Shown here in pieces: positions 7,614 through 16,701 of a stretch of 34,231 bases of DNA. Within the stretch, counting starts at the first letter, position 1, and each line of letters begins with the position of its first letter. Both the position numbers and the translations under genes were made by a program. This DNA is from Halioxenophilus sp964342265 (lineage in GTDB: Bacteria; Pseudomonadota; Gammaproteobacteria; Pseudomonadales; Cellvibrionaceae). The stretch covers positions 1 through 34,231 of the forward strand of contig CAYFFE010000029.1 of assembly GCA_964342265.1 (NCBI GenBank), in the 5' to 3' direction. Below the pieces are notes generated by a model. That model saw nothing but the letters and a program-made list of their open reading frames with translations. It was not told the origin of the DNA and did no database searches.

Positions 7614-8091
7614 GACAATTCCTCGGGAGCATTCTCTGTTGGGGAAGTGAAGTTCGTATTACAAAAAAATGGTGTTGTATAAAAAATAAAATTTATGAAA
7701 ATGGAGTTTGTTGATTTTGCGAGCTTTTAGGTTGAGCAAGCGTTCATCCGCAGCTTTTATTTACCGCTAAATCTACTCTTTTATTGATTGGTCGGTTAAG
7801 TAAGGACGTGGCGCGAAAGAGATTCGACGTAAAAAACAAAAGAAGCCTAAGACTAACACTAGGATGAGTTAATCAGAGGCCTCACAAAAAAATAGGCTGC
7901 GCGTAATCTTTGATGCAAATAGGGTGCTTGCGAAAATGGTCGTTTACAAAAAACGTTTACAAAATGACCTTAACTAAAAAGGCATTATGCTGTGTTTTTT
8001 TCCGATTTTCAGGTAAATCACTTGTGCCGCTGGGCAAAGTAATTCAATGTTTTGCGCAGGCCAATGTTGCTGCAACTCTATAAGTATTGTT
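7614..8091. other. long intergenic region between lipoprotein and kinase genes
   Basis: This AT-rich spacer holds no convincing gene. It should contain the promoter of the lipoprotein gene (minus strand), but no clear -10/-35 pair is visible. CGTTTACAAAA occurs twice in direct orientation (7941-7951 and 7954-7964), flanked by GGTC and GACC. A possible 41-codon minus-strand frame (8099 to 7974) overlaps the last bases of the kinase gene; it lacks a recognisable ribosome-binding site and I do not call it. Confidence 0.5.
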
Positions 8092-9561
8092 TTAGGCATT
8101 GGCCAATGGCAGCGGAAATTCAAAGCACGCGCCTTCGTTGGGTTTGGAAACCACTTTAATTTTGCTGTTGTGCAATTCCAAAATTCGTTTAACGATGGCC
8201 AGTCCCAGGCCAGTACCGCCCTGTGGTGCATGGCTGGCTTCGTTAGCACTGCGGTAATAACGATCGAAAATATACGGCAGTTCTTCCTGACAAATACCAA
8301 CGCCCGAATCTTGCAGTGATACGTACACGTTATCGTGATTGGTAGAGAGATTAACGCACACCGAGCCGCCCTCGGGAGTGTGGCGCAAGGCGTTGTCGAT
8401 AAGGTTTTGAAAAACCCGTTCGATTAATCCTAAATCACCCAAAACCATAATGTGGTCGTGGTCTTGCTCGATGGCCAAGCGAATATTTTTTTGCTCCGCG
8501 CGAATGGCAAATTCCAGCATGATGTCGTTAATCAATTCGGCAAGTGGGAAAGGGGCTTTTTCCACATTAACGCTGCGGCTTTCGAGCTTGGATAGCTCAA
8601 ACAGCGCGCTGATAAGTTTACCTAAGCGTTTACTGTGCTTGAGCGCAATTTTTAAGTAATTTTCTTGTTGTTTTTCGTCTAGCTGATGCAGCTTTAACAG
8701 TGTGGTTTCGATGTAGCCTTGAATACTCGACAGCGGCGTGCGCAAATCGTGGGAAATATTAGAAATTAACTCGCGCCGCAAATGCTCGCTTTGTTGCATT
8801 TCATTAAATTGGCCTTTAATGCGTTCTTGCATTAATTCGAATGAGGCCTCCAGCGCTTTGACTTCGTTGGCTGGCAATTTGGCGTCGGTGGTCAGCGCTT
8901 GCTGTTCTTCGCTAAAGAAAGTGCGGGTTTTGTCGGTGAGCTGTTTCAGTGGTTTGGTGATGCGGCTAAAGCCCAAATACAAACCAGTGCACAACACCAA
9001 CACCAGGGCAATAATCGCCACCAATGTGACTCGGGTAATGTAGCTGGTGCCCAATTGCGCGGCCAGAGATTGGAACAGTTGGCTGGATAACACTACATAC
9101 AAGTATCCGTTTTTCTCGCCATCAATAACGATTTCGGATACCGAAAAAATACATTTCTCGTCAGGTTGGCGCGGATCACTGCCGTAAATAGGACCTTTTT
9201 TACTGCCATTTAACGAACGCTCGATGGGGGCTAAATCCACGTGGTCGAGCACTACGTCGTCGGATTGTAATGCGTGGCCCAAAATTTTGCCGTTGGTGTC
9301 GAGCAAATACACTTCCACCAGTGGGTTAATCATCATGGTGTGCATGGCGGTATCGGTGAGCACTTTTTCGCGCACCTGACCGCTCTCGTCGAACAATGGC
9401 TCTTGATGGTGGGTAATATAATTGGCCAGATCCCGGTTGAGGGATTGTGTTACTTCGGCGTGGTACTGATTGCTGCTCCAAACACTCACAGCAACAATGG
9501 CGGAGCTTGCCGCCAGCGTAAAAGCCACCAGCAATATGGATAATCTTCCGTAAATAGGCAT
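8092..9561 (-). CDS. membrane sensor histidine kinase (HAMP, HisKA, HATPase_c)
   Basis: This 489-residue kinase has two membrane helices (about 7-29 and 176-200) that enclose an extracytoplasmic sensor of roughly 145 residues. The sensor contains a PAS/Cache-like pattern (VYLLDTNGKILGH). A HAMP linker follows, then the HisKA dimerisation helix with H-box SNISHDLRTPLSSIQGY, where His271 is the expected phosphoacceptor. The ATP-binding domain shows the N-box (FQNLIDNALRHTPEG), DSGVGI and GGTGLGLAIVKRI. It should autophosphorylate and pass phosphate to the response regulator encoded 23 bp upstream. The gene order regulator-then-kinase suggests a single transcript. The sensed signal cannot be read from sequence; the neighbouring secreted phytase-like protein makes nutrient or envelope sensing an attractive guess only. 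Confidence 0.92.
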   Translation of the reverse strand: MPIYGRLSILLVAFTLAASSAIVAVSVWSSNQYHAEVTQSLNRDLANYITHHQEPLFDESGQVREKVLTDTAMHTMMINPLVEVYLLDTNGKILGHALQSDDVVLDHVDLAPIERSLNGSKKGPIYGSDPRQPDEKCIFSVSEIVIDGEKNGYLYVVLSSQLFQSLAAQLGTSYITRVTLVAIIALVLVLCTGLYLGFSRITKPLKQLTDKTRTFFSEEQQALTTDAKLPANEVKALEASFELMQERIKGQFNEMQQSEHLRRELISNISHDLRTPLSSIQGYIETTLLKLHQLDEKQQENYLKIALKHSKRLGKLISALFELSKLESRSVNVEKAPFPLAELINDIMLEFAIRAEQKNIRLAIEQDHDHIMVLGDLGLIERVFQNLIDNALRHTPEGGSVCVNLSTNHDNVYVSLQDSGVGICQEELPYIFDRYYRSANEASHAPQGGTGLGLAIVKRILELHNSKIKVVSKPNEGACFEFPLPLANA

Positions 9562-9584
9562 AAGTTTTAGTCCCTTAAAAGGAT

Positions 9585-10337
9585 CTATTCACTAACGTCA
9601 AAGCGGTAACCCACGCCCCAAAGCGTATGCACGTACTTGGGGTGAGCGGGGTCTGGCTCGATTTTGCCACGCAGGCGATTGATGTGTGAGTTTACCGTAT
9701 GCTCGTAGCCTTCGTGGCCGTAACCCCACACTTCCTGTAATAATTCCAAGCGCGTAAACGCGCGGCCCGGGTGAGAGGCAAAAAACCAGAGTAAATCGAA
9801 TTCTTTCGCGGTAAGCTCCACGGATTTGCCGGCAACGGAAACATTGCGACGGGTTTTATCCAAAATTAAATCGCCGCGTACTAACACATCCTGGGATTCT
9901 TGCTTAACTTCGCTCATCATATTCACCCGGCGCAGTAGGGCTTTAATGCGCGCGGTTAATTCCAGAATACTAAAAGGTTTGGTTAAATAGTCGTCGGCAC
10001 CGAGTTCCAATCCCAGTACTCGGTCGAGTTCGGTATCGCGCGAGGTGAGCATTAAAATAGGCACGTAGTTGTAGTTACTGCGCAGTTGGCGGCAGATTTC
10101 CAGGCCGTCCAGTTTGGGCAATTGCAAATCGAGGATGATTAAATCCCAGTTTTGCGCGACGGCTTGTTTGAGACCTTCCACACCATCGTAGGCGGCTTCG
10201 ACAGCCACTGTGTCGGATTGCAAATGCAGTTGAATTAAATCGGCAATGTCCTTTTCGTCTTCGATAACCAGATAACGCTGTTCGACGGATTGCTTCTCGC
10301 TCGGCGTTTCGGACTGTTGGTTGGGATGAATCACCAT
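9585..10337 (-). CDS. OmpR/PhoB-family DNA-binding response regulator
   Basis: The receiver domain has the acidic pocket (IEDE), phosphoacceptor Asp70 in LIILDLQLP, and the conserved Lys in YLTKPF. The C-terminal winged-helix domain has the family signatures ELTAKEFDLLWFFASHPGR, HTVNSHINRLRGKIE and GVGYRF. The protein is 250 residues when started at the ATG at 10337, which is preceded by AGGGAAA at good spacing. An upstream TTG at 10415 would add 26 residues without family support, so I reject it. The gene is followed closely by the kinase gene and is divergent from the SUKH-like gene. Target genes are unknown; the large lipoprotein gene beyond the kinase is an obvious candidate. Confidence 0.93.
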   Translation of the reverse strand: MVIHPNQQSETPSEKQSVEQRYLVIEDEKDIADLIQLHLQSDTVAVEAAYDGVEGLKQAVAQNWDLIILDLQLPKLDGLEICRQLRSNYNYVPILMLTSRDTELDRVLGLELGADDYLTKPFSILELTARIKALLRRVNMMSEVKQESQDVLVRGDLILDKTRRNVSVAGKSVELTAKEFDLLWFFASHPGRAFTRLELLQEVWGYGHEGYEHTVNSHINRLRGKIEPDPAHPKYVHTLWGVGYRFDVSE

Positions 10338-10475
10338 AGTTTTCCCTGTGTCTATCTGCTGGCAAGCTCGCGCCTGGAGTTTGCGTGGATGTATCCGTGA
10401 GGTGTCTTGTACCAAATGTACTGGCGAATTACTAATACTTTGGATGACGCATTAAAAGTGGCCCACACTATGATT

Positions 10476-10505
10476 TCTATAATTTACTTAGGACTAACTT
10501 TACAA
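10476..10505 (-). promoter_or_regulatory. possible sigma-70 promoter for the response regulator-kinase pair
   Basis: On the minus strand TTGTAA (10505-10500) and TATAGA (10481-10476) are separated by 18 bp, which would give a leader of about 130 nt before the ATG at 10337. A plus-strand TATAAT (10478-10483) overlaps it and could serve the divergent gene, but it has no good -35. Based only on consensus likeness. Confidence 0.35.
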
Positions 10506-10618
10506 AAGTAAGTGTTCTTTAAAGGTTCACAAAACTATAACTTTTGGGGCGTCCTGGAATATTCCCCAGTAGTCATGGGCTTATTACGGCATTTCATCAA
10601 CTATCGAGATTACATTTT

Positions 10619-11014
10619 ATGGAAGAAGTCATAGAACGCTTGCGCCAAGCTAACGAGCCCGTTCCCGTGCCGCTAGAGCTGCCTACGTTTGATCAATTCG
10701 TTGCCGTTCAAGAGGCGATGTTGATTCATATCCCCGACGATTACCGGGACTTTTTGTTTCAGGTCAGCGATGTAGTCTACGGTCATTTGGAGCCCGCCAC
10801 CATCGCCGATGACAGCCTGCACACTTATTTGCCCGATATGGCCGCTCGCGCTTGGTCGCAAGGCGTGGAACGCCATTTATTACCCATTTGCGAATGGCGT
10901 GATGGCTATTATGTTATCGACGAGCAGGGCGAGGTGTTTTTATGGCCGGAGCAAGAGGATCAACATTGGTCTTCCATTTGGTCTTGGGTGAGCCAAGTTT
11001 GGTTGGAAGAGTAA
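10619..11014 (+). CDS. SMI1/KNR4-like (SUKH superfamily) protein
   Basis: This 131-residue protein resembles the SUKH superfamily: a short helical N-terminus, then IPDDYRDFLFQVSD, the typical "P.dyr.fl" entry helix, followed by beta-rich segments and a C-terminal half with CEWRDGYYVIDEQGEVFLW. SUKH proteins include toxin-immunity proteins but also stand-alone housekeeping members. No toxin gene or polymorphic-toxin cassette is adjacent; the neighbours are a two-component system and asd. I chose the ATG at 10619 rather than the upstream TTG at 10544, because the extra 25 residues do not look like the family. The ribosome-binding site is weak. Assignment rests on overall pattern, so moderate confidence. 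Confidence 0.65.
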   Translation: MEEVIERLRQANEPVPVPLELPTFDQFVAVQEAMLIHIPDDYRDFLFQVSDVVYGHLEPATIADDSLHTYLPDMAARAWSQGVERHLLPICEWRDGYYVIDEQGEVFLWPEQEDQHWSSIWSWVSQVWLEE

Positions 11015-11160
11015 GCGTTTATCAATATTTAACGCATTCGCGCCGATAAAAATTGATTATTTCCGGCTTAAGTCCCAATAAATCGGTGAATTGTTAGCTC
11101 AATAATCGCCTCGGTGGTAAAATCTCCGGTCCAAAAAATTGCAGAGAAGAGAGTTTTACA

Positions 11161-12270
11161 ATGCGCGTAGGTTTTGTCGGTTGGCGTGGAATGGTTGGTT
11201 CGGTGCTCATGGAGCGGATGTTGGCAGAAAATGATTTTGCCGATATCGAGCCAATTTTCTTTACCACTTCGAATGTGGGCGGCCAAGCACCGACGATTGG
11301 CAAAGAAGTGCCATCGCTGCAAGATGCCAAAGATATCGACAGTTTGCGGCCGATGGATGCGATTATTTCCTGTCAGGGTGGCGATTACACCAAGCAAATT
11401 TACCCCCAGTTGCGCGCTTCTGGTTGGCAGGGCTACTGGATTGATGCCGCCTCGGCACTGCGTATGGCCGATGATGCAGTTATTGTGCTCGACCCGGTTA
11501 ACCGCGATGTGATCGATAAAAATTTGGCCGCCGGCACCAAGAACTTTATTGGCGGTAACTGCACTGTAAGCTTAATGCTCATGGGGCTTGGTGGATTATT
11601 TAAAGAAGGTTTGGTGGAATGGGCCAGCGCCATGACCTACCAAGCCGCCAGCGGCTCTGGCGCGCAAAATATGCGCGAATTAATTGCCCAAATGGGCGCG
11701 TTGCATCAGTCGGTCGCCGCAGAGTTGGCCGATCCGGCTTCGGCGATTTTAACCATTGATAAAACCATTGCCGAGACCATGCGCAGCAGTGATTTTCCGG
11801 CTGAGCAGTTCGGTTTTCCTTTAGCTGGTAGCCTTTTGCCGTTTATCGATACGCAACTGGACAACGGCCAAAGCCGCGAAGAGTGGAAAGCCGAAGCCGA
11901 AGCCAACAAAATTTTGGGTACTCAAGGTTCGCCCGTGGCCATCGATGGCACCTGCGTGCGAATTGGTGCCATGCGCTGCCATAGCCAGGCGTTAACGATT
12001 AAATTAACTCGTGATGTACCGCTGGCGGATGTGGAAGCGCTGTTGAATGAGGCCAATGATTGGTCGAAAGTAGTGCCCAATACCAAAGAGGCTACGCTGT
12101 CGGAATTAACGCCTACTAAGGTAACCGGTAGCTTACAAATTCCGGTTGGTCGGTTGCGTAAATTAAGCATGGGCCCCGAATACCTCAACGCATTTACCGT
12201 TGGCGATCAACTCCTTTGGGGTGCGGCTGAGCCTTTGCGAAGAATGCTTCGAATCCTCGTAGAAAAATAA
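11161..12270 (+). CDS. asd: aspartate-semialdehyde dehydrogenase
   Basis: This enzyme reduces aspartyl phosphate to aspartate semialdehyde with NADPH, the branch-point step to lysine/diaminopimelate, threonine and methionine. The 369-residue length is normal for the proteobacterial type. The N-terminus has the nucleotide-binding pattern VGFVGWRGMVGSVL. The active-site Cys134 sits in GGNCTVSLM and the acid/base His274 in GAMRCHSQAL; these match the known Cys135/His274 positions of the E. coli enzyme within one residue. The sequence AGAGAAGAGAG upstream of the ATG serves as ribosome-binding region. Placement just before fimV and truA is the conserved order seen in Pseudomonas and relatives. A hairpin after the stop may end its transcript. 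Confidence 0.97.
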   Translation: MRVGFVGWRGMVGSVLMERMLAENDFADIEPIFFTTSNVGGQAPTIGKEVPSLQDAKDIDSLRPMDAIISCQGGDYTKQIYPQLRASGWQGYWIDAASALRMADDAVIVLDPVNRDVIDKNLAAGTKNFIGGNCTVSLMLMGLGGLFKEGLVEWASAMTYQAASGSGAQNMRELIAQMGALHQSVAAELADPASAILTIDKTIAETMRSSDFPAEQFGFPLAGSLLPFIDTQLDNGQSREEWKAEAEANKILGTQGSPVAIDGTCVRIGAMRCHSQALTIKLTRDVPLADVEALLNEANDWSKVVPNTKEATLSELTPTKVTGSLQIPVGRLRKLSMGPEYLNAFTVGDQLLWGAAEPLRRMLRILVEK

Positions 12271-12286
12271 ACTATCATAATAACAA

Positions 12287-12316
12287 CGGCGGTTGAGACG
12301 GTTTGTTCAGCCGCCG
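12287..12316 (+). terminator. probable terminator after asd
   Basis: CGGCGGTTGA and TCAGCCGCCG form a 10-bp stem (one G-T pair) with a 10-base loop, starting 16 bp after the asd stop. The following CTTTCTGGGTTTT is only moderately T-rich, so this is a probable rather than ideal intrinsic terminator. Confidence 0.65.
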
Positions 12317-12685
12317 CTTTCTGGGTTTTAAAGCTGGGTTTAAAAAGAGTTAAAACCTGGATTGGCCCTAAAAAAGCCAAAATTTCTTTTTTTGCGCGTC
12401 CGCCACAGCCTTAAAACTGTGCATTACATCAACATAATCAAGATATTTGTGGTATAAACGCTTCAATCGCAAGTGCGATCGTTGCGAAAATGCTATTTAT
12501 AATGAATACTTACGAGGATCTGTGAATCCAAATTCGAGGTTTTTAACCTAACTCGCATCCCTGGATAACAATCACACTCGCAGAGTAATGGGGTTTTAAG
12601 TCGCGAGGCCGTCACCCGAGTGGGTGAGCTGCTTGCTTTTCGTTAACCCAAAAAGCAATGGAAATAAATGAATAAGGGGCGTCGA
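12317..12685 (+). promoter_or_regulatory. long leader region of fimV
   Basis: No gene is visible in this stretch. A possible -10 (TATAAA, 12453-12458) is preceded at 18 bp by a weak -35 (TCAACA). Just after it, nested inverted repeats occur: TCGCAAGTGCGA (12467-12478), and TCGCAA with TTGCGA (12467-12487). Nearer the gene, TCACCC-GAGT-GGGTGA (12612-12627) could form a stem-loop in the mRNA leader. The start of fimV is decided by AAGGGG at 12674-12679, 6 bases before the ATG at 12686. Confidence 0.4.
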
Positions 12686-15600
12686 ATGCGTCTTCGTACA
12701 CTCGCTTTGATCATCTCCGCTGCAAGCTTAGCGTTGGCAGAGCACGTTGCCGCACTGGGTTTGGGGGAGATAAAGTTAAATTCTGCTCTAAACGAACCAC
12801 TAGACGCCGAAATTCGTTTACTGCAGGTTCGCGATTTAACCGAAGAAGAAATTCTAATTGGACTGGCATCCAATGCCGATTTCGACCGAGTCGGTGTTCA
12901 GAAAACCTTTTTTCTCACCGGGCTTAAATTTAACGTCGATCTAGAAGCTCCAAGCGGCCCAGTGGTAAAAATTACTTCCCGCTCTCCGGTACGCGAGCCC
13001 TATTTAAATTTCTTGATCGAAAGCCAGTGGCCGAGCGGTCGCATTTTACGCGAATACACCCTGTTAATGGATTTGCCGGTATTCAGCGCCCAAACCGAAT
13101 CCCCAGTGCAGGCCCCAGCGCCCAGCCAGCAAACAGAGGCGCCGGCCAGTACACCAGCGCAATCTTCCCCCGTTGCCCGTCAGCCTGTGCAACCCAGTCG
13201 TCCATCGTCCTCACCGAGAGCTTCCGCGCCAAGCTTTAGTGGAGATACCTACGGCCCGGTGGATGCTAGCGATACACTATGGGACATCGCATTAAAAGTG
13301 CGGCCCAGTCGCTCTTACAGCGTGCAACAAACCATGATCGCTATTCAGCGATTAAATCCAGAAGCCTTTATCGATAACAACATCAATTTACTGCGTCGTG
13401 GCCAGGTACTGCGAGTGCCGTCCAGCGATCAAATTGCTGAGCTGAACCAAAGCCAAGCTGTTAGTGAAGTTGCTTTCCAAAATAACCAGTGGGATAAAAC
13501 CACTGGCTCAAAACCCGCGTTAATTGCCGGCTCAGATGCGCCAGAAGCTGCAGGCCCGCAAACCAGCGGCGGCCGAGTGAGTTTGGGTGTCGACGACATC
13601 AGCGACAGGTCTGGCTCCAGTTCCAGTCGTGGATCGGAAGGTCAAACCTCTGCAGCATTGCAAAACGAGCTGGCCATCACGCTTGAGCAACTTGATTCGA
13701 GCAAGCGAGAAAACACCGAGCTTAAGAGTCGGGTGGCTGAGCTTGAAGAACAAATCGAGACTATGGAGCGCTTGGTTGAGGTTTCGAGTACGGAATTGCG
13801 GGCGCTGCAGCTAGCGGCTGAGCAGGCCAAAAATGCTGAGGGTCAAACAACCGGTGCCGAGAGCGAAGTGCCGGGCGACGAGGCGATGGTCGAGCCAGAA
13901 ATGGCTGATGCCGAAGCCGAGCAGCCCATCGACTCGGAACTTACAGGTGACAGCCTAGGCACAGAAGCTGAAGCCCCTGCGGACCAAGATACCACTGAAG
14001 CTCAGGCCGAAGCGGAGCAGACCGAGCAAGAGCAGGCTCAACAACCGGCAACTCGCCCAGATCCACGCAGTGTAGTCACCACTGCGCCACCTAAAGAGCC
14101 AAGTTTTATCGATACGATTATGGAAAACATCGTATTGGTGGCTGCGGTATTCATCGCTTTGCTCGTGGCTGCATTCCTGTTAGTTCGCAAGCTCACCAGC
14201 AAGAACAAATCCGAAGAAGAAGCAGAAGAGACCTTTAACCCATTCGAGGACGACGGCAACGACAACGATGCCTCGCCGATGGATTTGGACGACGATCTCT
14301 TTAACGCCGAGCTGGATCAAGACCTGGAACCTCTACCCGATGACGTCGATGAATCGGTAGAGCCTGAAGAAGACCCGGAAGAAGATCTATCTGGCATTGT
14401 GCCCGAAGAAGTTATCGCCGAAGCCGATATCTACATTGCCTACGGCAAGTACGATCAAGCGGAATCCATGCTTAAAAAGGCCATTAAGGTCGAACCCGAT
14501 AACAACGATGCCCGAGTTAAATTGCTGGAAGTGTTTGCCGAATCCGGCGATCTTGATAAGTTTGATCAGTGCTTCACCGATATTCACGCCTCTGGCGACA
14601 ACAGCGCGATTGCTCGCGGAGATCGCCTGCGCAGTCAGTTTGCCGATGCTGCGCCATTTGCAGCGGCAGCGGTTGCCGGCGGTGTTGCCGCCAGCGCTTT
14701 GGCCGACTCCGACATCACACCTTCGGAGTCTACGCGCGGGTTGGATGAAGATTTCGACAGCTTAGATTTCGATAGCCTGGCCGACGAATTGGATGAACCC
14801 GAAAGCCAAGCATCCGCCCCAGAGCCTGAGGCTCTGGAAGAGCCAGAAGCGGAGTTAAGCCTGGATGATTTGGAACCCAACTTCGATGCTCTGGAAGGAT
14901 CCAGTGATGCTGAATCCGATGACGATTTCGATTTCGACCTGGATCCGGACTTTGATCTGGATGCCGATGCGCTGGATACCGATGCACTGGATACTGACAG
15001 TGATGACGAAGAAACCGATATTTCACTGGACAGCGATTTTGCCGAAGATCTTGGCGAGTTGGATACCGACAGCGCCGAGGATGCCGACGAGTTAGACATA
15101 ACCGCCGAGCACGAAATTAGCTTAGACGACAACCTGCTTGACGAAGAGTTGTCTTTGGATGATTTGTCAGACGCCGACGAATCCAGTGTTTTGGAAGGCG
15201 ACGATGAAATTACTTTATCGTTTGATTTGGACGAATCCGATTCTGACCCACAAACTGACGAACTTTCGAGCGTTGACTCCACCGGCGACGGCTTCTCGCT
15301 GGATTTAGACGACGATCTAACCTTGGATTTAGATGACGGGAAACCGGCAGATACCGAAGACGGTGAGCTTTCTCTGTCTCTTGAAGACGACGAATCAGAA
15401 TCCTTACTCGATCTTGCCGACGAAGCGCCAGATCTCGCCACCGAAGCTGAAACAAGCAGCGACGAATCCGGCCTGCTCGATCTTGACTTAAGTGATGATT
15501 TAGTCGCCGAAGAAGAGGGTAATTTACTCGCTGGAGAGCCCGTTGATGATGAAGGCTTAGATTTGCCCGAATTATCCGATTCGGATCTCGATTTGGAGCC

Positions 15601-16558
15601 AACAACTGATGGCGAGGTTGCCGTTAGCTCTGATGCTGGAGCGGAAGAAGGCGACGATGATTTGGCCGCAATGGACGATCTCACCATCACCGGTGATGAG
15701 TTGGACGAATCCATGTTTGCCGACATCGACTCGGATTTGGAGTTTGCCGATTTAGGACTGGACGATGCTGATTCCGACAGCGACGATCAGCAAGCCAGCA
15801 GCGCAGCGCCGAGTCTCGACCTAGACGATGATTTGGGCGACGATTTGAGCCTGGATATCGCCGAATCAGAATTGTCACTGGATGAAGATTTTGATTACCC
15901 GGTAGAACAGCAAAGTGGTGGCGGTGAATCTACAGGCGATTTGGAAGATGAATTAGAGATTTCTACCCAGTCGTACGATAACTCTCTCTCTCAATCGGAC
16001 GACGGCATTCCCGAATTAACCGATGAAGACGACCTGGATTTATCACTGGATTTGGATCCACCCAGTTTAACCGATGACGACCTCTCCGGTGATTTAGGCG
16101 AATCCGATGCTGCCGTACTCAACGAACTGGAAATGGATGACGATGCGCCAGCCGGTTCAGAAGACGCTGGGCTGGATCTTGAAGAGCTCGATAAAGAAAT
16201 GGACGCGTTAGCTTCCGACGTCGGTTTGGACGATATGCCGACTGCGGTAGAACAAGAGCCCGTGCCGAGTCTGGATGACACCTTGAGTTCCGAGGCCGTG
16301 TTTGAAGAAGTATTGGCCTCCAGCGAAAATGACTTCGAGGACAACGATAATTTAGAAGACTCAGATGACAACCTAGACGGCGATATGGACTTCCTGGCCG
16401 ATACCGATGAGTCAGACACTAAACTCGATCTGGCCCGAGCCTACATCGACATGGGTGATGGCGATGGCGCTCGCGATATTTTGGGCGAAGTTTTGCTCGA
16501 TGGCAGCGACGAGCAAAAAGCCGAAGCACAAAGCTTGATGGAGAAAATCGGCGGTTAA
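12686..16558 (+). CDS. fimV: FimV/HubP-family polar hub protein
   Basis: The protein is 1290 residues from the ATG at 12686, which has a good ribosome-binding site; an ATG at 12668 would add six residues. Order of parts: signal peptide, FimV N-terminal domain (GLGEIKLNSALNEPLDAEI), proline/serine-rich linker, LysM peptidoglycan-binding domain (about 187-246), coiled coil (about 325-381), one transmembrane helix (about 478-500), a TPR-like segment (about 570-634), a very long Asp/Glu/Ser/Leu-rich cytoplasmic region, and the short C-terminal FimV domain (about 1241-1290, KLDLARAYIDMGDGDGARDIL). Family members (Pseudomonas FimV, Vibrio HubP) sit at the cell pole and organise type IV pili, flagella or chromosome origins. 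Length is greater than Pseudomonas FimV (about 920) because of the acidic region, which carries the LSLDDL/DLDLDDD style of low-complexity repeats. Confidence 0.93.
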   Translation: MRLRTLALIISAASLALAEHVAALGLGEIKLNSALNEPLDAEIRLLQVRDLTEEEILIGLASNADFDRVGVQKTFFLTGLKFNVDLEAPSGPVVKITSRSPVREPYLNFLIESQWPSGRILREYTLLMDLPVFSAQTESPVQAPAPSQQTEAPASTPAQSSPVARQPVQPSRPSSSPRASAPSFSGDTYGPVDASDTLWDIALKVRPSRSYSVQQTMIAIQRLNPEAFIDNNINLLRRGQVLRVPSSDQIAELNQSQAVSEVAFQNNQWDKTTGSKPALIAGSDAPEAAGPQTSGGRVSLGVDDISDRSGSSSSRGSEGQTSAALQNELAITLEQLDSSKRENTELKSRVAELEEQIETMERLVEVSSTELRALQLAAEQAKNAEGQTTGAESEVPGDEAMVEPEMADAEAEQPIDSELTGDSLGTEAEAPADQDTTEAQAEAEQTEQEQAQQPATRPDPRSVVTTAPPKEPSFIDTIMENIVLVAAVFIALLVAAFLLVRKLTSKNKSEEEAEETFNPFEDDGNDNDASPMDLDDDLFNAELDQDLEPLPDDVDESVEPEEDPEEDLSGIVPEEVIAEADIYIAYGKYDQAESMLKKAIKVEPDNNDARVKLLEVFAESGDLDKFDQCFTDIHASGDNSAIARGDRLRSQFADAAPFAAAAVAGGVAASALADSDITPSESTRGLDEDFDSLDFDSLADELDEPESQASAPEPEALEEPEAELSLDDLEPNFDALEGSSDAESDDDFDFDLDPDFDLDADALDTDALDTDSDDEETDISLDSDFAEDLGELDTDSAEDADELDITAEHEISLDDNLLDEELSLDDLSDADESSVLEGDDEITLSFDLDESDSDPQTDELSSVDSTGDGFSLDLDDDLTLDLDDGKPADTEDGELSLSLEDDESESLLDLADEAPDLATEAETSSDESGLLDLDLSDDLVAEEEGNLLAGEPVDDEGLDLPELSDSDLDLEPTTDGEVAVSSDAGAEEGDDDLAAMDDLTITGDELDESMFADIDSDLEFADLGLDDADSDSDDQQASSAAPSLDLDDDLGDDLSLDIAESELSLDEDFDYPVEQQSGGGESTGDLEDELEISTQSYDNSLSQSDDGIPELTDEDDLDLSLDLDPPSLTDDDLSGDLGESDAAVLNELEMDDDAPAGSEDAGLDLEELDKEMDALASDVGLDDMPTAVEQEPVPSLDDTLSSEAVFEEVLASSENDFEDNDNLEDSDDNLDGDMDFLADTDESDTKLDLARAYIDMGDGDGARDILGEVLLDGSDEQKAEAQSLMEKIGG

Positions 16559-16579
16559 GCGTCGAGCCTTTTCTCGCTT

Positions 16580-16609
16580 AAAAACCCCCAGTTTGCGCTG
16601 GGGGTTTTT
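16580..16609 (+). terminator. Rho-independent terminator after fimV
   Basis: AAAAACCCCCAG and CTGGGGGTTTTT form a perfect 12-bp stem with a 6-base loop, ending in a T-run, 21 bp after the fimV stop. It separates fimV from the truA-trp block. Confidence 0.92.
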
Positions 16610-16701
16610 GTTAGAGACTTCGCTAAAATTGGCTCGTACTAATCGGCCTGAATGTGGTTGAAGATTCTCGGAATCGGTGGTTAGAATTTGTAGGTACCTC
16701 A

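Noticed and set aside
7612..7620. TTGTCATG on the minus strand upstream of the large lipoprotein gene as a Pho half-site
   Set aside because: Only one half-site matches; no second repeat 11 bp away.
7974..8099. A 41-codon minus-strand frame whose ATG overlaps the kinase stop codon
   Set aside because: No ribosome-binding site, no recognisable family, and most of it lies in AT-rich spacer. Translational coupling cannot be excluded.
10338..10415. N-terminal extension of the response regulator from a TTG at 10415
   Set aside because: The extra 26 residues have no receiver-domain likeness, and the ATG at 10337 has a good ribosome-binding site.
14635..15726. A 363-codon serine-rich open frame on the minus strand
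   Set aside because: It is the antisense of the Asp-rich part of fimV: GAC/GAT codons read as serine-type codons on the other strand. It has no ribosome-binding site or family likeness.
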